Source of the DNA: Polyangium sp. 6x1
GTDB lineage: Bacteria > Myxococcota_A > Polyangia > Polyangiales > Polyangiaceae
DNA length: 64,000 nt
Assembly: GCF_029946515.1 (NCBI RefSeq)
Contig: NZ_JARZHH010000002.1
Coordinates: 434,001-498,000, forward strand
Direction of reading: 5' to 3'
Shown here in pieces: positions 34,407-43,673 of the stretch (within the stretch, counting starts at the first letter, position 1; each line of letters begins with the position of its first letter). The position numbers and the translations under genes are program-made. Under the pieces are notes generated by a model. It did no database searches. It saw only the letters and a program-made list of their open reading frames with translations, and was not told the origin of the DNA.

Positions 34407-36647
34407 TCACTGCGCGAGCTTCAGGACGAACGCGTCCTCGAGGCCCGCGTTCGCCGTGAAGTTGCCGTCGCCGAAGAGGATGTTGTTGCTCCGGTAGCTG
34501 CCGGCGAGCCACACGTTGGCCGAGCTGTCCGCGGCGACGGTCTCGCCGGACTCGGTCAGGCCGCCGCCGAACTTCTTGGTCCAGGCCGCCGTGCCGGCAG
34601 GGTTGTACTTCGCGACGAAGATGTCGTGCTCGCCGTTCGACGAGAGCACGCCCTTGCCGAAATCGGTGCCGGCCCAGAATTGACCCGTGACGAGCACGTT
34701 GTTGAACGCGTCGACCGCGATGTCCTTGCCGCGCTGCGTGCTCACGCCGCCCATGACCTTGCTCCACATGTGGAAGCCCGAGGGGCTGTACTTCGCGATG
34801 AACACGTCCTCCACGCCGCCGCTCGTGACCGTGCCGTTGCCGAGGTCCATCGAGCCGTTGTACTCGCCGGTCACGAGCACGTTGCCCGCGCTGTCGATCG
34901 CCACGGCGTTCGCGCGCTGGAGCTCCGCGTCGCCCGCGCCGAGCACGAAGATGGGGTTGCCCATCGCGTCGAGCTTCGCGACGAAGATGTCATAACCGCC
35001 GGCGCTCGTGAGCGTCTTGCCGCCGCCGAAATCGATGCTGGTCTGGAACGCGCCGGCGAGCGCGATCTCGCCCGCGGGCGAGACCGCGAGGTCGTAGGCG
35101 TATTGCGTCGCCGGGCCGGTGATCGCCTTCGCCCATTGCGGCGTGCCATTCTTGTCCATCTTCGTGACGAACACCTCGAGCCCGCCCATCGCGCTCGGCG
35201 TGAGGACGTTCGCGCCGATCGTGAGGGGGGCCGAGAACGTGCCGGAGACGTAGACGTTGTCCGCCGCGTCCACCGCGACGCTCGCCTCCTCCTGCGTGTA
35301 GGCGTTCGCGATGGCCTGGCTCCAGATGTGATTGCCCGTGGCGCTCGCGAGCTTCGCCACGAAGATGTCCCTCGAGCCCATGTTGCTCGTCAGCGCCGTG
35401 CCGCCGAAATTGATGGTGCCGAGGAACTCGCCCGCGATGAGCACGTCGCCCGCGCTGTCGATCGCGACGCTGCCCACGTCCTGCCCGGCCGCGTCGCCGT
35501 ACTTCTTCGCCCACACGACGGTGCCCGCCGCGTTGTACTTGATGACGAAGATGTTGTCGTTGCCCGTGGCGGTCAGCGTGCCGATCGGCGCGGGGAGGGT
35601 GATCGCTCCGTTGAAGCGGCCGACCACGACGCCATTGCCCTGCGCGTCGGTCGCCACGGCGAGCGCGATCTGGGCCTGGTTGTTGCCGAAGGCCCGCGCC
35701 CAGCTCGTGTCGCCGGTGCACGCAGGCGCCTGGCCATTGCAATCGTCGTCGCCCACGGTCGCGCAGTTCTCCGGCGACGGCAGGACCTCGCCCGTGCACG
35801 GCCCGTATCCGGAGCCGTCCGGCGCGCACGTCTCGACGCCCATCTTGCACAGGCCCACGCCCGACGTGCCCATCGGGCCCGTGTAGCAGGCCTTCGTGGA
35901 GTTCGGCGCGCACGCGCAGTTCGCGCCGTCGTCGATGAACGTGTCGCAATCGTCGTCCTGGGCATTGCAGGTCTCGGCCTGCGGCAGGACCTGGCCCAAG
36001 CACGCGCCGTACGAGAGGCCGTCGGCCGCGCACGTCGCGGTGCCGCCCTTGCAAATGCCGGCGTTCTGCGTGCCCGCCGGGCCCGTGTAGCAGGGCATCG
36101 TGGTGCCCGGCGTGCAGAGGCAGCCCGGCCCGTCGCCGACCACGCCATTGCAATCCTCGTCCGTCAGGCCGCACGTCTGCGTGCCGGGGACGACCTCGCC
36201 CACGCACGGGCCGTAGCCGAGGCCGTCGGGGTTGCACGTCTGGACGCCGGCCATGCAGGCGCCGACGCCCATCGTGCCGTCGGGGCCCGTGTAGCAGGAC
36301 TGCGTGCTGCCCGGCGCGCAGCAGCCCTCGTCGACCTCGCCGTCGCAGTTGTTGTCCTTGTTATCGCCGCAGACCTCGGGCACGGGTTCACAGGCCATTC
36401 CGCCGACGCCGCCGGTCCCGCCCATGCCGCCGCCCGCGCCGCCCTGTCCGCCTTGTCCGCCTTGTCCGCCGACGCCGCCGACGCCGCCGGTGCCGCCGCC
36501 GCCCTGTCCACCGGTGCCGCTCGAGCTGCTCGACCCCGAGCCCGGGGTGATCGGGGGCCCATCGTCGCCGCAGCCCGCGAGGCCTGCGCCGAGGATCACG
36601 GCGAGGGACGTGAATGTGAACGAAGCAAGGTGACGCCGATGCAACAT
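34407..36647 (-). CDS. MopE-like Cys-repeat and SBBP beta-propeller lipoprotein
   Basis: 746 residues. Lipobox LAGC (Cys26) and a Gly/Ser linker lead to a Cys-rich region (about 75-310) that begins with a MopE-type metal-binding motif (DNNCDGEVDEGC). About three further repeats contain CYTGPxGT, C.aDGxxYGxC and a DxDC(D/N)G core. Residues about 320-746 are SBBP-type propeller repeats (such as VAIDSAGNVLVTGEY, VAVDAADNVYVSG). Such proteins are frequent on myxobacterial surfaces; MopE repeats bind copper or calcium. GGAGG lies 8 bases before the ATG at 36647. No enzyme activity is expected. Confidence 0.82.
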   Translation of the reverse strand: MLHRRHLASFTFTSLAVILGAGLAGCGDDGPPITPGSGSSSSSGTGGQGGGGTGGVGGVGGQGGQGGQGGAGGGMGGTGGVGGMACEPVPEVCGDNKDNNCDGEVDEGCCAPGSTQSCYTGPDGTMGVGACMAGVQTCNPDGLGYGPCVGEVVPGTQTCGLTDEDCNGVVGDGPGCLCTPGTTMPCYTGPAGTQNAGICKGGTATCAADGLSYGACLGQVLPQAETCNAQDDDCDTFIDDGANCACAPNSTKACYTGPMGTSGVGLCKMGVETCAPDGSGYGPCTGEVLPSPENCATVGDDDCNGQAPACTGDTSWARAFGNNQAQIALAVATDAQGNGVVVGRFNGAITLPAPIGTLTATGNDNIFVIKYNAAGTVVWAKKYGDAAGQDVGSVAIDSAGDVLIAGEFLGTINFGGTALTSNMGSRDIFVAKLASATGNHIWSQAIANAYTQEEASVAVDAADNVYVSGTFSAPLTIGANVLTPSAMGGLEVFVTKMDKNGTPQWAKAITGPATQYAYDLAVSPAGEIALAGAFQTSIDFGGGKTLTSAGGYDIFVAKLDAMGNPIFVLGAGDAELQRANAVAIDSAGNVLVTGEYNGSMDLGNGTVTSGGVEDVFIAKYSPSGFHMWSKVMGGVSTQRGKDIAVDAFNNVLVTGQFWAGTDFGKGVLSSNGEHDIFVAKYNPAGTAAWTKKFGGGLTESGETVAADSSANVWLAGSYRSNNILFGDGNFTANAGLEDAFVLKLAQ

Positions 36648-36778
36648 GGAATGAACCTCCGGAACGGCAAGGGGCTGCGAAGCCAAATGCAGCGCATCAT
36701 CTACGAAATTGGGGCCCGCGTACAATAGGCCAGGCAAGAAATGCGCGCCGTCCGGAGGCTTTTACGATGTGACCTTTG

Positions 36779-37744
36779 TTACTGTCCCGTCTTCGGGAAG
36801 ATCAGCACGAACGAGCCCTTCGCGGGCCGAAAGACCGTGGTCTTCGTGGGATGGGCGTCCCGCTTGAAATGCGGCATCCAGGGCAGCGCCTTCCACGCGT
36901 CGTTGTCCTGAATGAACTCGGGCACCACGAGATCGAGCTCGACGTACCGATCGGCCGTCGCGGTCGCGAGATCCGGCCCGAACGTCCACTTTTCGCGTCC
37001 GGGGCGCGCGGCGAGGTCGTTGTGAATGGCGCCGCCGTACGTGAGGACCATCTTGCCCGCGCCGGCATTCGCGTTGCGGGAGGCGAGGGCCTTGGCCTTT
37101 TCATCCATGAGCCGCGCGATCATCTCCAGCATGACGATGACCGAATCCGGCCCGGCCTTCACGATCGCGTCGTAATCGGCGCAGCTCGCGCGCAGAATAT
37201 GGGGCTTCACGCCGAGCGCGTACGCCGCGTCGCCGAGCGTGACGAACTCGTTCTGGTTCGTCTTGGCCTGGCCCTGCGTGACGGGCTTCTGCTGCTCCGC
37301 CACCTGCGCCTCTTTTTCCTTGCCGCATTTCCCTTCGGACACCCAGATCTCGAGCACGATGTCGCTCGCCTTGCCTGCGACCATGGGCAGGAATGTGTCG
37401 GTGAAGCGCTTCGTGGCCGTGGGGATGCCCTCCTTGCCCTTCTGCGCGTGCGACTCGCCGATGCCGAGGATGAGCGGGTTTTCCGCGAGGATCGCGGCAA
37501 ACGCGGCCTCGGGCGTGTCGTAGAGCAGGCACCCCATCTCGCCACAAGGCTCGGGCGGGGCCGCGGGGACGGCCGCGGCGCTCGCGGAAGGGGCAGGAAC
37601 GGCGCTCGGGACGGGGGCGGGCGCGGCGCTCGGGGGCGGCGCGGCGGAGGCCGTCGCGGGCGGCGGGGGCGAGGCGCTGTCGGGCGCGCGGCACGCGGCC
37701 AGGGAAACGAGGCAAAGGAGCGGGAGGAGACGAGCGCTCAGCAT
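36779..37744 (-). CDS. ChaN-like / Tiki-superfamily lipoprotein
   Basis: 321 residues. Signal peptide with LAAC (Cys18), an Ala/Pro/Ser-rich linker to about 65, then a domain whose first motif is ILGIGESHAQ (the GExH signature of ChaN/TraB/Tiki/EreA folds) and whose late motif is LTYGGAIHND. ChaN proteins bind haem; related Tiki proteins are metalloproteases. The family call is based on these two motifs only. It lies upstream of the MopE/SBBP gene on the same strand, 131 bases apart. Confidence 0.6.
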   Translation of the reverse strand: MLSARLLPLLCLVSLAACRAPDSASPPPPATASAAPPPSAAPAPVPSAVPAPSASAAAVPAAPPEPCGEMGCLLYDTPEAAFAAILAENPLILGIGESHAQKGKEGIPTATKRFTDTFLPMVAGKASDIVLEIWVSEGKCGKEKEAQVAEQQKPVTQGQAKTNQNEFVTLGDAAYALGVKPHILRASCADYDAIVKAGPDSVIVMLEMIARLMDEKAKALASRNANAGAGKMVLTYGGAIHNDLAARPGREKWTFGPDLATATADRYVELDLVVPEFIQDNDAWKALPWMPHFKRDAHPTKTTVFRPAKGSFVLIFPKTGQ

Positions 37745-37802
37745 GGCGAGGTGAGTGACGCGAGGACACGGAAGTTCCTCCGTCCTGTCAAGCGCTTCCG
37801 CG

Positions 37803-38258
37803 TCAGCGGAGGCCGGCGATTCGATCGAGCTGCATCTGGTACGATTTCGAGAGTTTCGACTCGTCGACCCGCGGCCGGAGGGCCTTCAGCGCCGATCGGG
37901 TCGGCACGTCGACGTCGGCGCCGAGCCGCGCGGCTTCGAGGTGAAGCTCGAGCGCGCGCTTGTACCCCGCCTGCGCCTTCCACACCTCGCCGCGCAAATC
38001 GTCGAGCTCGGCGCGGTGCTGGGTGAGCATTGCGCACGCCGAAACCTTTTCGCGGCTGCCGAGCATCATCGCCGCGCTCGAAGCGTCATGCCGCGTGAGC
38101 GTCTCCCACATCGGGCCGAACAGATGCAGCGCCGTCGATTGGATGAGCTCCACCGCCTCGTCGAGCCGTCCTGCCCGCTTCAGGCCGACGGCGCGGCCGA
38201 AGACGTCGGCGAGCTGTTGGACCATGCGGACCTTCAGGTCCTTGTGCGTGCTCGACAT
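37803..38258 (-). CDS. Helical protein of unknown function
   Basis: 151 residues, rich in helical, TPR-like stretches (GRLDEAVELIQSTALHLFG, AQAGYKRALELHLEAARLG). No known catalytic motif. I chose the ATG at 38258, with GGGAGAG immediately upstream, over a GTG at 38348, because the intervening sequence is AT-richer and contains a good extended -10 (38290-38298). Probably a cytoplasmic adaptor. No family recognised. Confidence 0.6.
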   Translation of the reverse strand: MSSTHKDLKVRMVQQLADVFGRAVGLKRAGRLDEAVELIQSTALHLFGPMWETLTRHDASSAAMMLGSREKVSACAMLTQHRAELDDLRGEVWKAQAGYKRALELHLEAARLGADVDVPTRSALKALRPRVDESKLSKSYQMQLDRIAGLR

Positions 38259-38289
38259 GCGCTCTCCCGCACCCCTCGGCGGAATGTGC

Positions 38290-38298
38290 ACCCTATCA
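38290..38298 (-). promoter_or_regulatory. Extended -10 (TGATAGGGT) of the 37.8-kb gene
   Basis: A complete TGnTAnnnT element on the minus strand. Its predicted transcript starts about 25 bases before the ATG at 38258, which supports that start. A TTCGAC 18 bases upstream could be a -35. Confidence 0.4.
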
Positions 38299-38488
38299 GG
38301 CAGCACTTCCTCCGTCGAAATTTCAGTGTACTCCAGCTGCATGAGCACCCGACAGCAAGTGCGAGTAAGAAGTCACCTGACATCGCCGGCGCCTTGGGTC
38401 CGACACGAGGAAACGCCCTTCGCTTCGCCCCTCGTCCCAACTCGTGCCATGCTCGCGCCGTCCGTCCACGGCGCCTCGATCTCCCCGA

Positions 38489-39577
38489 ATGCTCCACACG
38501 ATCCGCCACGGTAGGCTCTTCGACGATTTCGTTCCCGGCTCGATCTACGCCCATCCGTGGGAAGTGACGGTCGACGAGGGCATGCTCGCCTTCTTCGCCG
38601 CCTCGTTCCAGGACGCGATCCCGACCTACGCGAGCCGGCGCGCCGCAGAGGAGCTCGGCCTCCGCGACAGGCCCGTCCACCCACTCTTGCTCCTGAACCT
38701 CGGGCTGTCCTTCAGCGTGCACGACGTGAGCGAGCAGGCGATCGCTCACCTCGCATACATGGACGTGCGCTTCCCGAACGCATGTTACCCGGGCGATACC
38801 GTGGTTGCCGCGTCGCGGGTCATCGGCACGCGGCCCGTCTCGACCGGCGACAAGGGCGTGGTGCATGTGCGCACCGAGGTTTCGAACCAGGACGGCGAGG
38901 TCGTCTGTTCGTTCGAGCGCAAAGTACTCGTGCGCGTCGGCAAGGTCGCCGGGCGGGCCACGATCGCCCCGCAAAACCCGGGGGACGAGCGCGCCGCCGC
39001 TTCCCCCAGGTCCCGCGCGCCCGCCTCGCTCCTCGGGGATCTGCCGGCGCCGCGCCGCGCGGTGTTTCCGACGTTCTGGGACGATTTCGAGGTCGGCGAC
39101 GTGTACGCGCACGAGGGCGGGCGCACCGTGAGCGAGGCCGAGCACATGCAGCTCACGACGCTCTTCCGGAACTCGCATCCGATGCACGTGGACGAGCGGT
39201 ATTGCCAGAAGAGCTCGTTCGCCAAGACGCGCGTCGTCTTCGGCGGCCTCGTGCTCGCCTGGGTGCTCTCGCTGTCGAGCCGCGACACCGCGGGAAACGC
39301 GGTCTGGGACCTCGGCCTCGACGACGGCGCGCACCCGAGCGGCGTGCTCGCCGGCGATACGCTCTACGCCGCGTCGTCGGTCGTCGCGAAGGAAGAACGC
39401 GGCAAGGACGCGGGGATCGTGGTCCTGCGCGTGATCGGGCTCAAGAACACGCCGGCGCGGGTCCTGCTCGAACGCGGCGCGGATCTGTTCTCGCCCGAGC
39501 TCGGAAAGACGGCCGGCCGCGTGCCCGAGAAGGCCGTCGAGATCACCCGGACGCTGCTCGTGCGGCGTCGCACGTGA
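38489..39577 (+). CDS. MaoC-type double-hotdog protein, mesaconyl-CoA hydratase-like
   Basis: 362 residues, two hotdog halves (about 1-150 and 195-362). The R-hydratase motif (D-x4-H) is split: the first half has D42 but Tyr47 in place of His (FQDAIPTY), the second half has H233 but Asn228 in place of Asp (FRNSHPMH). The length and architecture resemble mesaconyl-CoA/beta-methylmalyl-CoA dehydratases of the ethylmalonyl-CoA type pathway. It is followed 31 bases later by methylmalonyl-CoA epimerase, which supports a branched C4/C5 acyl-CoA role. Reaction not proven. Confidence 0.7.
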   Translation: MLHTIRHGRLFDDFVPGSIYAHPWEVTVDEGMLAFFAASFQDAIPTYASRRAAEELGLRDRPVHPLLLLNLGLSFSVHDVSEQAIAHLAYMDVRFPNACYPGDTVVAASRVIGTRPVSTGDKGVVHVRTEVSNQDGEVVCSFERKVLVRVGKVAGRATIAPQNPGDERAAASPRSRAPASLLGDLPAPRRAVFPTFWDDFEVGDVYAHEGGRTVSEAEHMQLTTLFRNSHPMHVDERYCQKSSFAKTRVVFGGLVLAWVLSLSSRDTAGNAVWDLGLDDGAHPSGVLAGDTLYAASSVVAKEERGKDAGIVVLRVIGLKNTPARVLLERGADLFSPELGKTAGRVPEKAVEITRTLLVRRRT

Positions 39578-39608
39578 ATTGCATTCATCCACCGGCCTGG
39601 AGAGCATC

Positions 39609-40022
39609 ATGATCAAGATCAAGCGCATCGATCACGTCGCCATCGCCGTCGACAACATCGATCACGCGCTCGTGAAGTGGCAGCAGGCGCTCGGCCTCGA
39701 GCCCGGCGTGCGGGAGCTCGTCTCCTCGCAGAAGACCGAGGCCGTGCTTTTGCCCGTGGGCGAAAGCAACGTCGAGCTCATCGAGCCGAAGGGCAACGAG
39801 GGGCTGCAAAAGTTCCTCGAAAAACGAGGCCCCGGCCTGCATCACATCGCCGTGGAGGTCGAGGGCATCGAGGCCGCGCTCACGCTCTTGAAATCGCTCC
39901 ACGTCCCGCTCATCGACGAGACCCCGCGCATCGGCGCGCGCGGGCACAAGGTGGCGTTCTTGCACCCGCGCGCGACGGGCGGCGTGCTCGTCGAGCTCGT
40001 CGAGCCCGAGCCGTCGCATTGA
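39609..40022 (+). CDS. mce: Methylmalonyl-CoA epimerase
   Basis: 137 residues, the normal length. A vicinal-oxygen-chelate fold with metal ligands in IDHVAIAV (His8 region), GLHHIAVEV and the C-terminal GVLVELVE Glu. It interconverts (S)- and (R)-methylmalonyl-CoA, feeding propionyl-CoA into succinyl-CoA. The ATG at 39609 matches the family start; upstream in-frame codons do not. It sits between the MaoC gene and the cupin in one operon. Confidence 0.92.
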   Translation: MIKIKRIDHVAIAVDNIDHALVKWQQALGLEPGVRELVSSQKTEAVLLPVGESNVELIEPKGNEGLQKFLEKRGPGLHHIAVEVEGIEAALTLLKSLHVPLIDETPRIGARGHKVAFLHPRATGGVLVELVEPEPSH

Positions 40023-40032
40023 CGAGCGAGCC

Positions 40033-40347
40033 ATGACGATCACCCCGATCCAGCTCAGGGACGCGCTTCGCGGCGAAGGCGAGCGCGAGGTCCGCACGGT
40101 CCTCGCCGACGAGCGCCGCAAGCTCGTGCTCATCGCGCTGCGCGAGGGCGCCGTGCTCGCCGCGCACCACGCGATCCACCCGATCACCATCCATTGCCTC
40201 GAAGGCCAGGGCGAGCTGCGCGTGGGCGAGGAGGTCGTCCCGATGTCGTCGGGCGTCGTCGTCCCGCTCGACGCCCACGTCGTGCACGAGGTGGAGGGAA
40301 AACCCGCGCTCGTGCTGCTCGTGACGATGTTCCGCGACAAGAAGTAG
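40033..40347 (+). CDS. Small cupin-domain protein
   Basis: 104 residues forming one cupin barrel. The first cupin motif is partly kept (AHHAIHPITIHCLEGQGEL), the second reads VVVPLDAHVVHEVEG. Two or three His residues could bind a metal. Single cupins of this size are often anti-sigma partners or metal/metabolite binders. It follows the epimerase gene by 10 bases in the same operon. Function not known. Confidence 0.7.
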   Translation: MTITPIQLRDALRGEGEREVRTVLADERRKLVLIALREGAVLAAHHAIHPITIHCLEGQGELRVGEEVVPMSSGVVVPLDAHVVHEVEGKPALVLLVTMFRDKK

Positions 40348-40408
40348 GAAAGGACGGTTCGTCGGGGCCGATCGAATTGCCCGGACGAACCCGTTTGTCC
40401 TTCCCTAC
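40344..40408. terminator. Long imperfect hairpin between convergent genes
   Basis: GTAGGAAAGGAC plus GGTTCGTC (40344-40363) pairs with GACGAACC (40384-40391) and GTCCTTCCCTAC (40397-40408): 19 pairs plus one A/C mismatch, with a 5-base bulge on the 3' side. It starts within the cupin stop codon and lies before the end of the opposing gene. A bidirectional terminator is likely. Confidence 0.6.
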
Positions 40409-40422
40409 GATTGTCCCTACCG

Positions 40423-40848
40423 TTACTCGCGGCCCTCGGCGGCGGCGACGGCGGCGACCACCTCGGAGAAATCCCATTTGTCGGTCGCCGCGTCCGCGCT
40501 GCTCGGCGGGGGCGGCAGCGCGCTCTTCCGGGTGACGACGACGAGGAGCTGCCCGAGCGTCACCTCGGCCTCGCGCGGGCTGCCCGCGACCCCGAGCTTG
40601 GCGCCCACGTCCTTCGCCACCATGTCGAATGCCTCGGGATCGAGGTCGTAGAGCTCGGCGTCCACGAGGAGCACGAGCGGACGAAACCGCGCCGAGTCGC
40701 TGCGCAGGTCGAGCAGGTTCGTCACCCGCAGCCCCACGCCGGAGGGCTCGAGCACCACGCCCGCCCGCGAGAGGGTGTCGGGCGGCAGGCCCACGGCGAG
40801 GACCGTCGGGGCATGGAAGGTCACGGGGGTCGGGCGATCGAGGGCCAT
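40423..40848 (-). CDS. Conserved hypothetical protein
   Basis: 141 residues from the ATG at 40848, which has GGGGGAG just upstream; an in-frame extension to 40911 has no such site. Contains a mixed alpha/beta segment (TVLAVGLPPDTLSRAG, FRPLVLLVDAELYDLDPEAFDMVAKDVGAKLG) resembling a receiver or CheY-like fold without the phosphorylation pocket, then an acidic C-terminus with AVAAAEGRE. The resemblance is weak. Function unknown. Divergent from the quinone oxidoreductase gene. Confidence 0.5.
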   Translation of the reverse strand: MALDRPTPVTFHAPTVLAVGLPPDTLSRAGVVLEPSGVGLRVTNLLDLRSDSARFRPLVLLVDAELYDLDPEAFDMVAKDVGAKLGVAGSPREAEVTLGQLLVVVTRKSALPPPPSSADAATDKWDFSEVVAAVAAAEGRE

Positions 40849-40955
40849 GGCTCCCCCGCAATACCAGAATCCGATCGGCTTTGGAATGCGGCCGCTCGTT
40901 CTCGCCCACACATCGAGCCCTTGACGCTCGAGGCCACCTCGGCGAATTGCAGCAC

Positions 40956-41924
40956 ATGCGTGCCATCGTCGTTTCCACGCCGGGCGGCCGGGAGGCTCTC
41001 TCCCTCGCCGAGATCGACACCCCTACGCCGGGCCCAGGTCAGGTCCGCGTCCGCGTCGAAGCCGCGGGCGTCAACTACATCGACGTCTATCAGCGCACCG
41101 GTCTCTACAAGATGGCCCTGCCCGGGCGGCTCGGCCTCGAAGGCGCCGGCGTCGTCGAGGCCGTGGGCCCGGAGGTCACGTCGATCGCGCCAGGCCAGCG
41201 CGTCGCGTGGGCGGGCGTGCCCGGCTCGTATGCGAGCCACGTGATCGCGCCTGCGGACAAGCTCGTCGTCGTGCCCGACGGCGTCGACACGAAGACGGCC
41301 GCGGCCGTGATGCTGCAAGGAATGACCGCGCAATACCTCGTGACCTCGACGTACCCGCTCGGCCCGGGCGATACGTGCATCGTGCACGCGGCCGCGGGCG
41401 GCGTGGGCCTGCTCTTGTGCCAGCTCGCCGATCATGCGGGCGCATTCGTGTTCGGCACGGTCTCGACCGCGGAGAAGGCGGCCCTCGCGCGCGCCGCGGG
41501 CGCCGACGAGGTCATCCTGTACCGCGACGTCGATTTCGCCGCCGAGGCCCGGCGCCACACGGACGGCGCGGGCGTCGACGTCGTGTACGACTCCGTCGGC
41601 AAAGACACGTTCGATCGCAGCCTCGGGGCCCTCAAGCGACGCGGCATGCTCGTGCTCTACGGCCAATCGAGCGGCTCCGTCGCGCCCTTCGATCCGCAGC
41701 GTCTTTCCGCAGCGGGCTCGGTCTTCCTGACGCGGCCGAGCCTCGGCGACTACACGGCCACGCGTGAAGAGCTCGCCTCGCGCGCCGCGCAGCTCTTCGC
41801 GCGGATCACCGAGGGCGCGCTTTCCGTCCGCATCCACGCGGAGCTGCCGCTCGCGGACGCCGCCGAGGCCCACCGCCGCCTCGAAGGACGCGAGACGACG
41901 GGCAAGCTCCTGCTCGTTCCCTAG
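40956..41924 (+). CDS. NAD(P)H:quinone oxidoreductase (Qor, zinc-free MDR family)
   Basis: 322 residues, typical length. N-terminal GroES-like domain with [12 protein letters not shown] and [17 protein letters not shown]; the Rossmann NADPH motif is [14 protein letters not shown] (about 148-161); the family block [23 protein letters not shown] is intact. No structural or catalytic zinc ligands, as in Qor. It reduces quinones or enones with NADPH. Monocistronic, upstream of hutU by 62 bases. Confidence 0.9.
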   Translation: MRAIVVSTPGGREALSLAEIDTPTPGPGQVRVRVEAAGVNYIDVYQRTGLYKMALPGRLGLEGAGVVEAVGPEVTSIAPGQRVAWAGVPGSYASHVIAPADKLVVVPDGVDTKTAAAVMLQGMTAQYLVTSTYPLGPGDTCIVHAAAGGVGLLLCQLADHAGAFVFGTVSTAEKAALARAAGADEVILYRDVDFAAEARRHTDGAGVDVVYDSVGKDTFDRSLGALKRRGMLVLYGQSSGSVAPFDPQRLSAAGSVFLTRPSLGDYTATREELASRAAQLFARITEGALSVRIHAELPLADAAEAHRRLEGRETTGKLLLVP

Positions 41925-41970
41925 CGATCTCGCAGAGCGCCGCGCGGGCCCCCAATCCTTCGGGCTGTCG

Positions 41971-41979
41971 TGCTAAACG
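41971..41979 (+). promoter_or_regulatory. TGCTAAACG element before hutU
   Basis: An extended -10-like TGnTA motif, 7 bases upstream of the start region, overlapping a seven-G run (41979-41985) that can serve as ribosome site for the ATG at 41987. Confidence 0.3.
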
Positions 41980-41986
41980 GGGGGGC

Positions 41987-43666
41987 ATGTCGACCCGCCA
42001 ATCAGGTCCCCGTCCCGTCCGCGCGCCCCGCGGTTCCACCCTGACGTGTAAGGGCTGGGTGCAGGAGGCCGCGCTGCGCATGCTCCACAACAACCTCGAT
42101 GCCGAGGTCGCCGAGCGTCCGGACGATCTCGTCGTGTACGGCGGTACGGGCAAGGCCGCGCGCTCGTGGGAGGCGTTCGACGTCCTCGTGCGCGAGCTTC
42201 AGGATCTCGCGGACGACGAGACGCTCCTCGTGCAGTCGGGCAAGGCCGTGGGTCGGTTCCGCACGCACGCCGATGCGCCGCGCGTGCTCATCGCGAACTC
42301 GAACCTCGTCGGTCGCTGGGCGAACTGGGACGAGTTCCGCAAGCTCGAGCAGCTCGGCTTGACGATGTACGGGCAGATGACGGCGGGCTCGTGGATCTAC
42401 ATCGGCACGCAGGGCATCTTGCAGGGCACGTACGAGACGTTCGTCGCGGCGCGCAAGGCGCACGAGGCGCGCTCGGGCCGCGAGGGCGGGCGCTGGGTGC
42501 TCACGGCGGGGCTCGGCGGCATGGGCGGCGCGCAGCCGCTCGCCGCGACGATGGCCGGCATGTCCTGCCTCGCGGTCGAGATCGATCCGCACCGCATCGA
42601 GCGCCGCCTGGAGACGCGTTACGTCGATCAGCGCATCGACGACCTCGGAAAGGCGCTCGCCGCGATCGAGGCGGCCGTCGAGAAGAACCAGCCGACGTCG
42701 ATCGCGATCTGCGCGAACGCGGCCGACATCTTCCCCGAGCTCGTGCGGCGCGGCGTGGTGCCGGACCTCGTCACCGAGCAGACGGCCGCGCACGATCCGC
42801 TGATCGGCTACATCCCCGAGGGCCTCTCGCTCGCGGAGGCGGCCGCGCTCCGGGCCTCGAACCCGAAGGAGTACGTGGCGCGGGCGAAGCGCTCCATGCG
42901 GCTCGAAGTCGAGGCCATGCTGGAGATGGCGCAATGCGGCTCCGAGGTCTTCGACTACGGCAACAACATCCGCACGTGCGCGATGGAGGCCGGTTGCGAG
43001 CGCGCGTTCGACATCCCGGGCTTCGTGCCCGCGTACATTCGCGAGCTCTTTTGCCAGGGCAAGGGCCCGTTCCGCTGGGTCGCGCTCTCGGGCGATCCCG
43101 AGGACATCCTGGTCACGGACCGCGCGGTGCTCGAAGCCGTTCCGAACGACCCCGACCTCGCGCGGTGGATCAAGCTCGCCGAGGAGCGCGTGAAGTTCCA
43201 GGGTTTGCCCTCGCGCATCTGCTGGCTCGGTTATGGCGATCGCGCCAAGGTCGGCCTCGTGTTCAACGAGCTCGTTCGTCAGGGCAAAGTGAAGGCGCCG
43301 ATCGTGATCGGCCGCGACCACCTCGATTGCGGGTCGGTGGCGAGCCCGTTCCGCGAGACGGAGGCCATGAAGGACGGCTCGGACGCGATTGCGGACTGGG
43401 CGATCCTGAACGCGCTCGCGAACACGGCGGGCGGCGCGTCCTGGGTGAGCTTCCATCACGGCGGCGGCGTGGGCATCGGCAATTCGCTGCACGCGGGAAT
43501 GGTCATCGTCGCGGACGGAACGGACGCGGCAGCGCGGCGGCTCGAAAGGGTATTGACGATCGACCCAGGAATGGGAGTGATCCGTCATGCAGATGCGGGG
43601 TACGATACGGCATTGCGCGTCGCCGAGGAGAAGGGTGTCCGGGTGCCACATCGAGCGAAAGGCTGA
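41987..43666 (+). CDS. hutU: Urocanate hydratase
   Basis: 559 residues, normal HutU length. It adds water to urocanate to form imidazolone-propionate in histidine degradation, using tightly bound NAD. Conserved segments include LMYGGMTAGSW-like ([16 protein letters not shown]), [17 protein letters not shown] for NAD binding and the late [11 protein letters not shown] loop. The other hut genes (hutH, hutI, hutG) are not in this window, so the pathway would be dispersed. Followed 7 bases later by a STAS-like gene. Confidence 0.95.
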   Translation: MSTRQSGPRPVRAPRGSTLTCKGWVQEAALRMLHNNLDAEVAERPDDLVVYGGTGKAARSWEAFDVLVRELQDLADDETLLVQSGKAVGRFRTHADAPRVLIANSNLVGRWANWDEFRKLEQLGLTMYGQMTAGSWIYIGTQGILQGTYETFVAARKAHEARSGREGGRWVLTAGLGGMGGAQPLAATMAGMSCLAVEIDPHRIERRLETRYVDQRIDDLGKALAAIEAAVEKNQPTSIAICANAADIFPELVRRGVVPDLVTEQTAAHDPLIGYIPEGLSLAEAAALRASNPKEYVARAKRSMRLEVEAMLEMAQCGSEVFDYGNNIRTCAMEAGCERAFDIPGFVPAYIRELFCQGKGPFRWVALSGDPEDILVTDRAVLEAVPNDPDLARWIKLAEERVKFQGLPSRICWLGYGDRAKVGLVFNELVRQGKVKAPIVIGRDHLDCGSVASPFRETEAMKDGSDAIADWAILNALANTAGGASWVSFHHGGGVGIGNSLHAGMVIVADGTDAAARRLERVLTIDPGMGVIRHADAGYDTALRVAEEKGVRVPHRAKG

Positions 43667-43673
43667 GGTCGTC

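Noticed and set aside
36710-36740. Possible sigma-54 promoter (GG-N10-GC) before the MopE/SBBP gene on the minus strand
   Set aside because: Only the GG and GC dinucleotides match; the TTGC -12 element is missing.
38259-38348. N-terminal extension of the 37.8-kb protein from a GTG at 38348
   Set aside because: The added stretch is AT-richer, overlaps a good -10 element and has no ribosome site; the ATG at 38258 has one.
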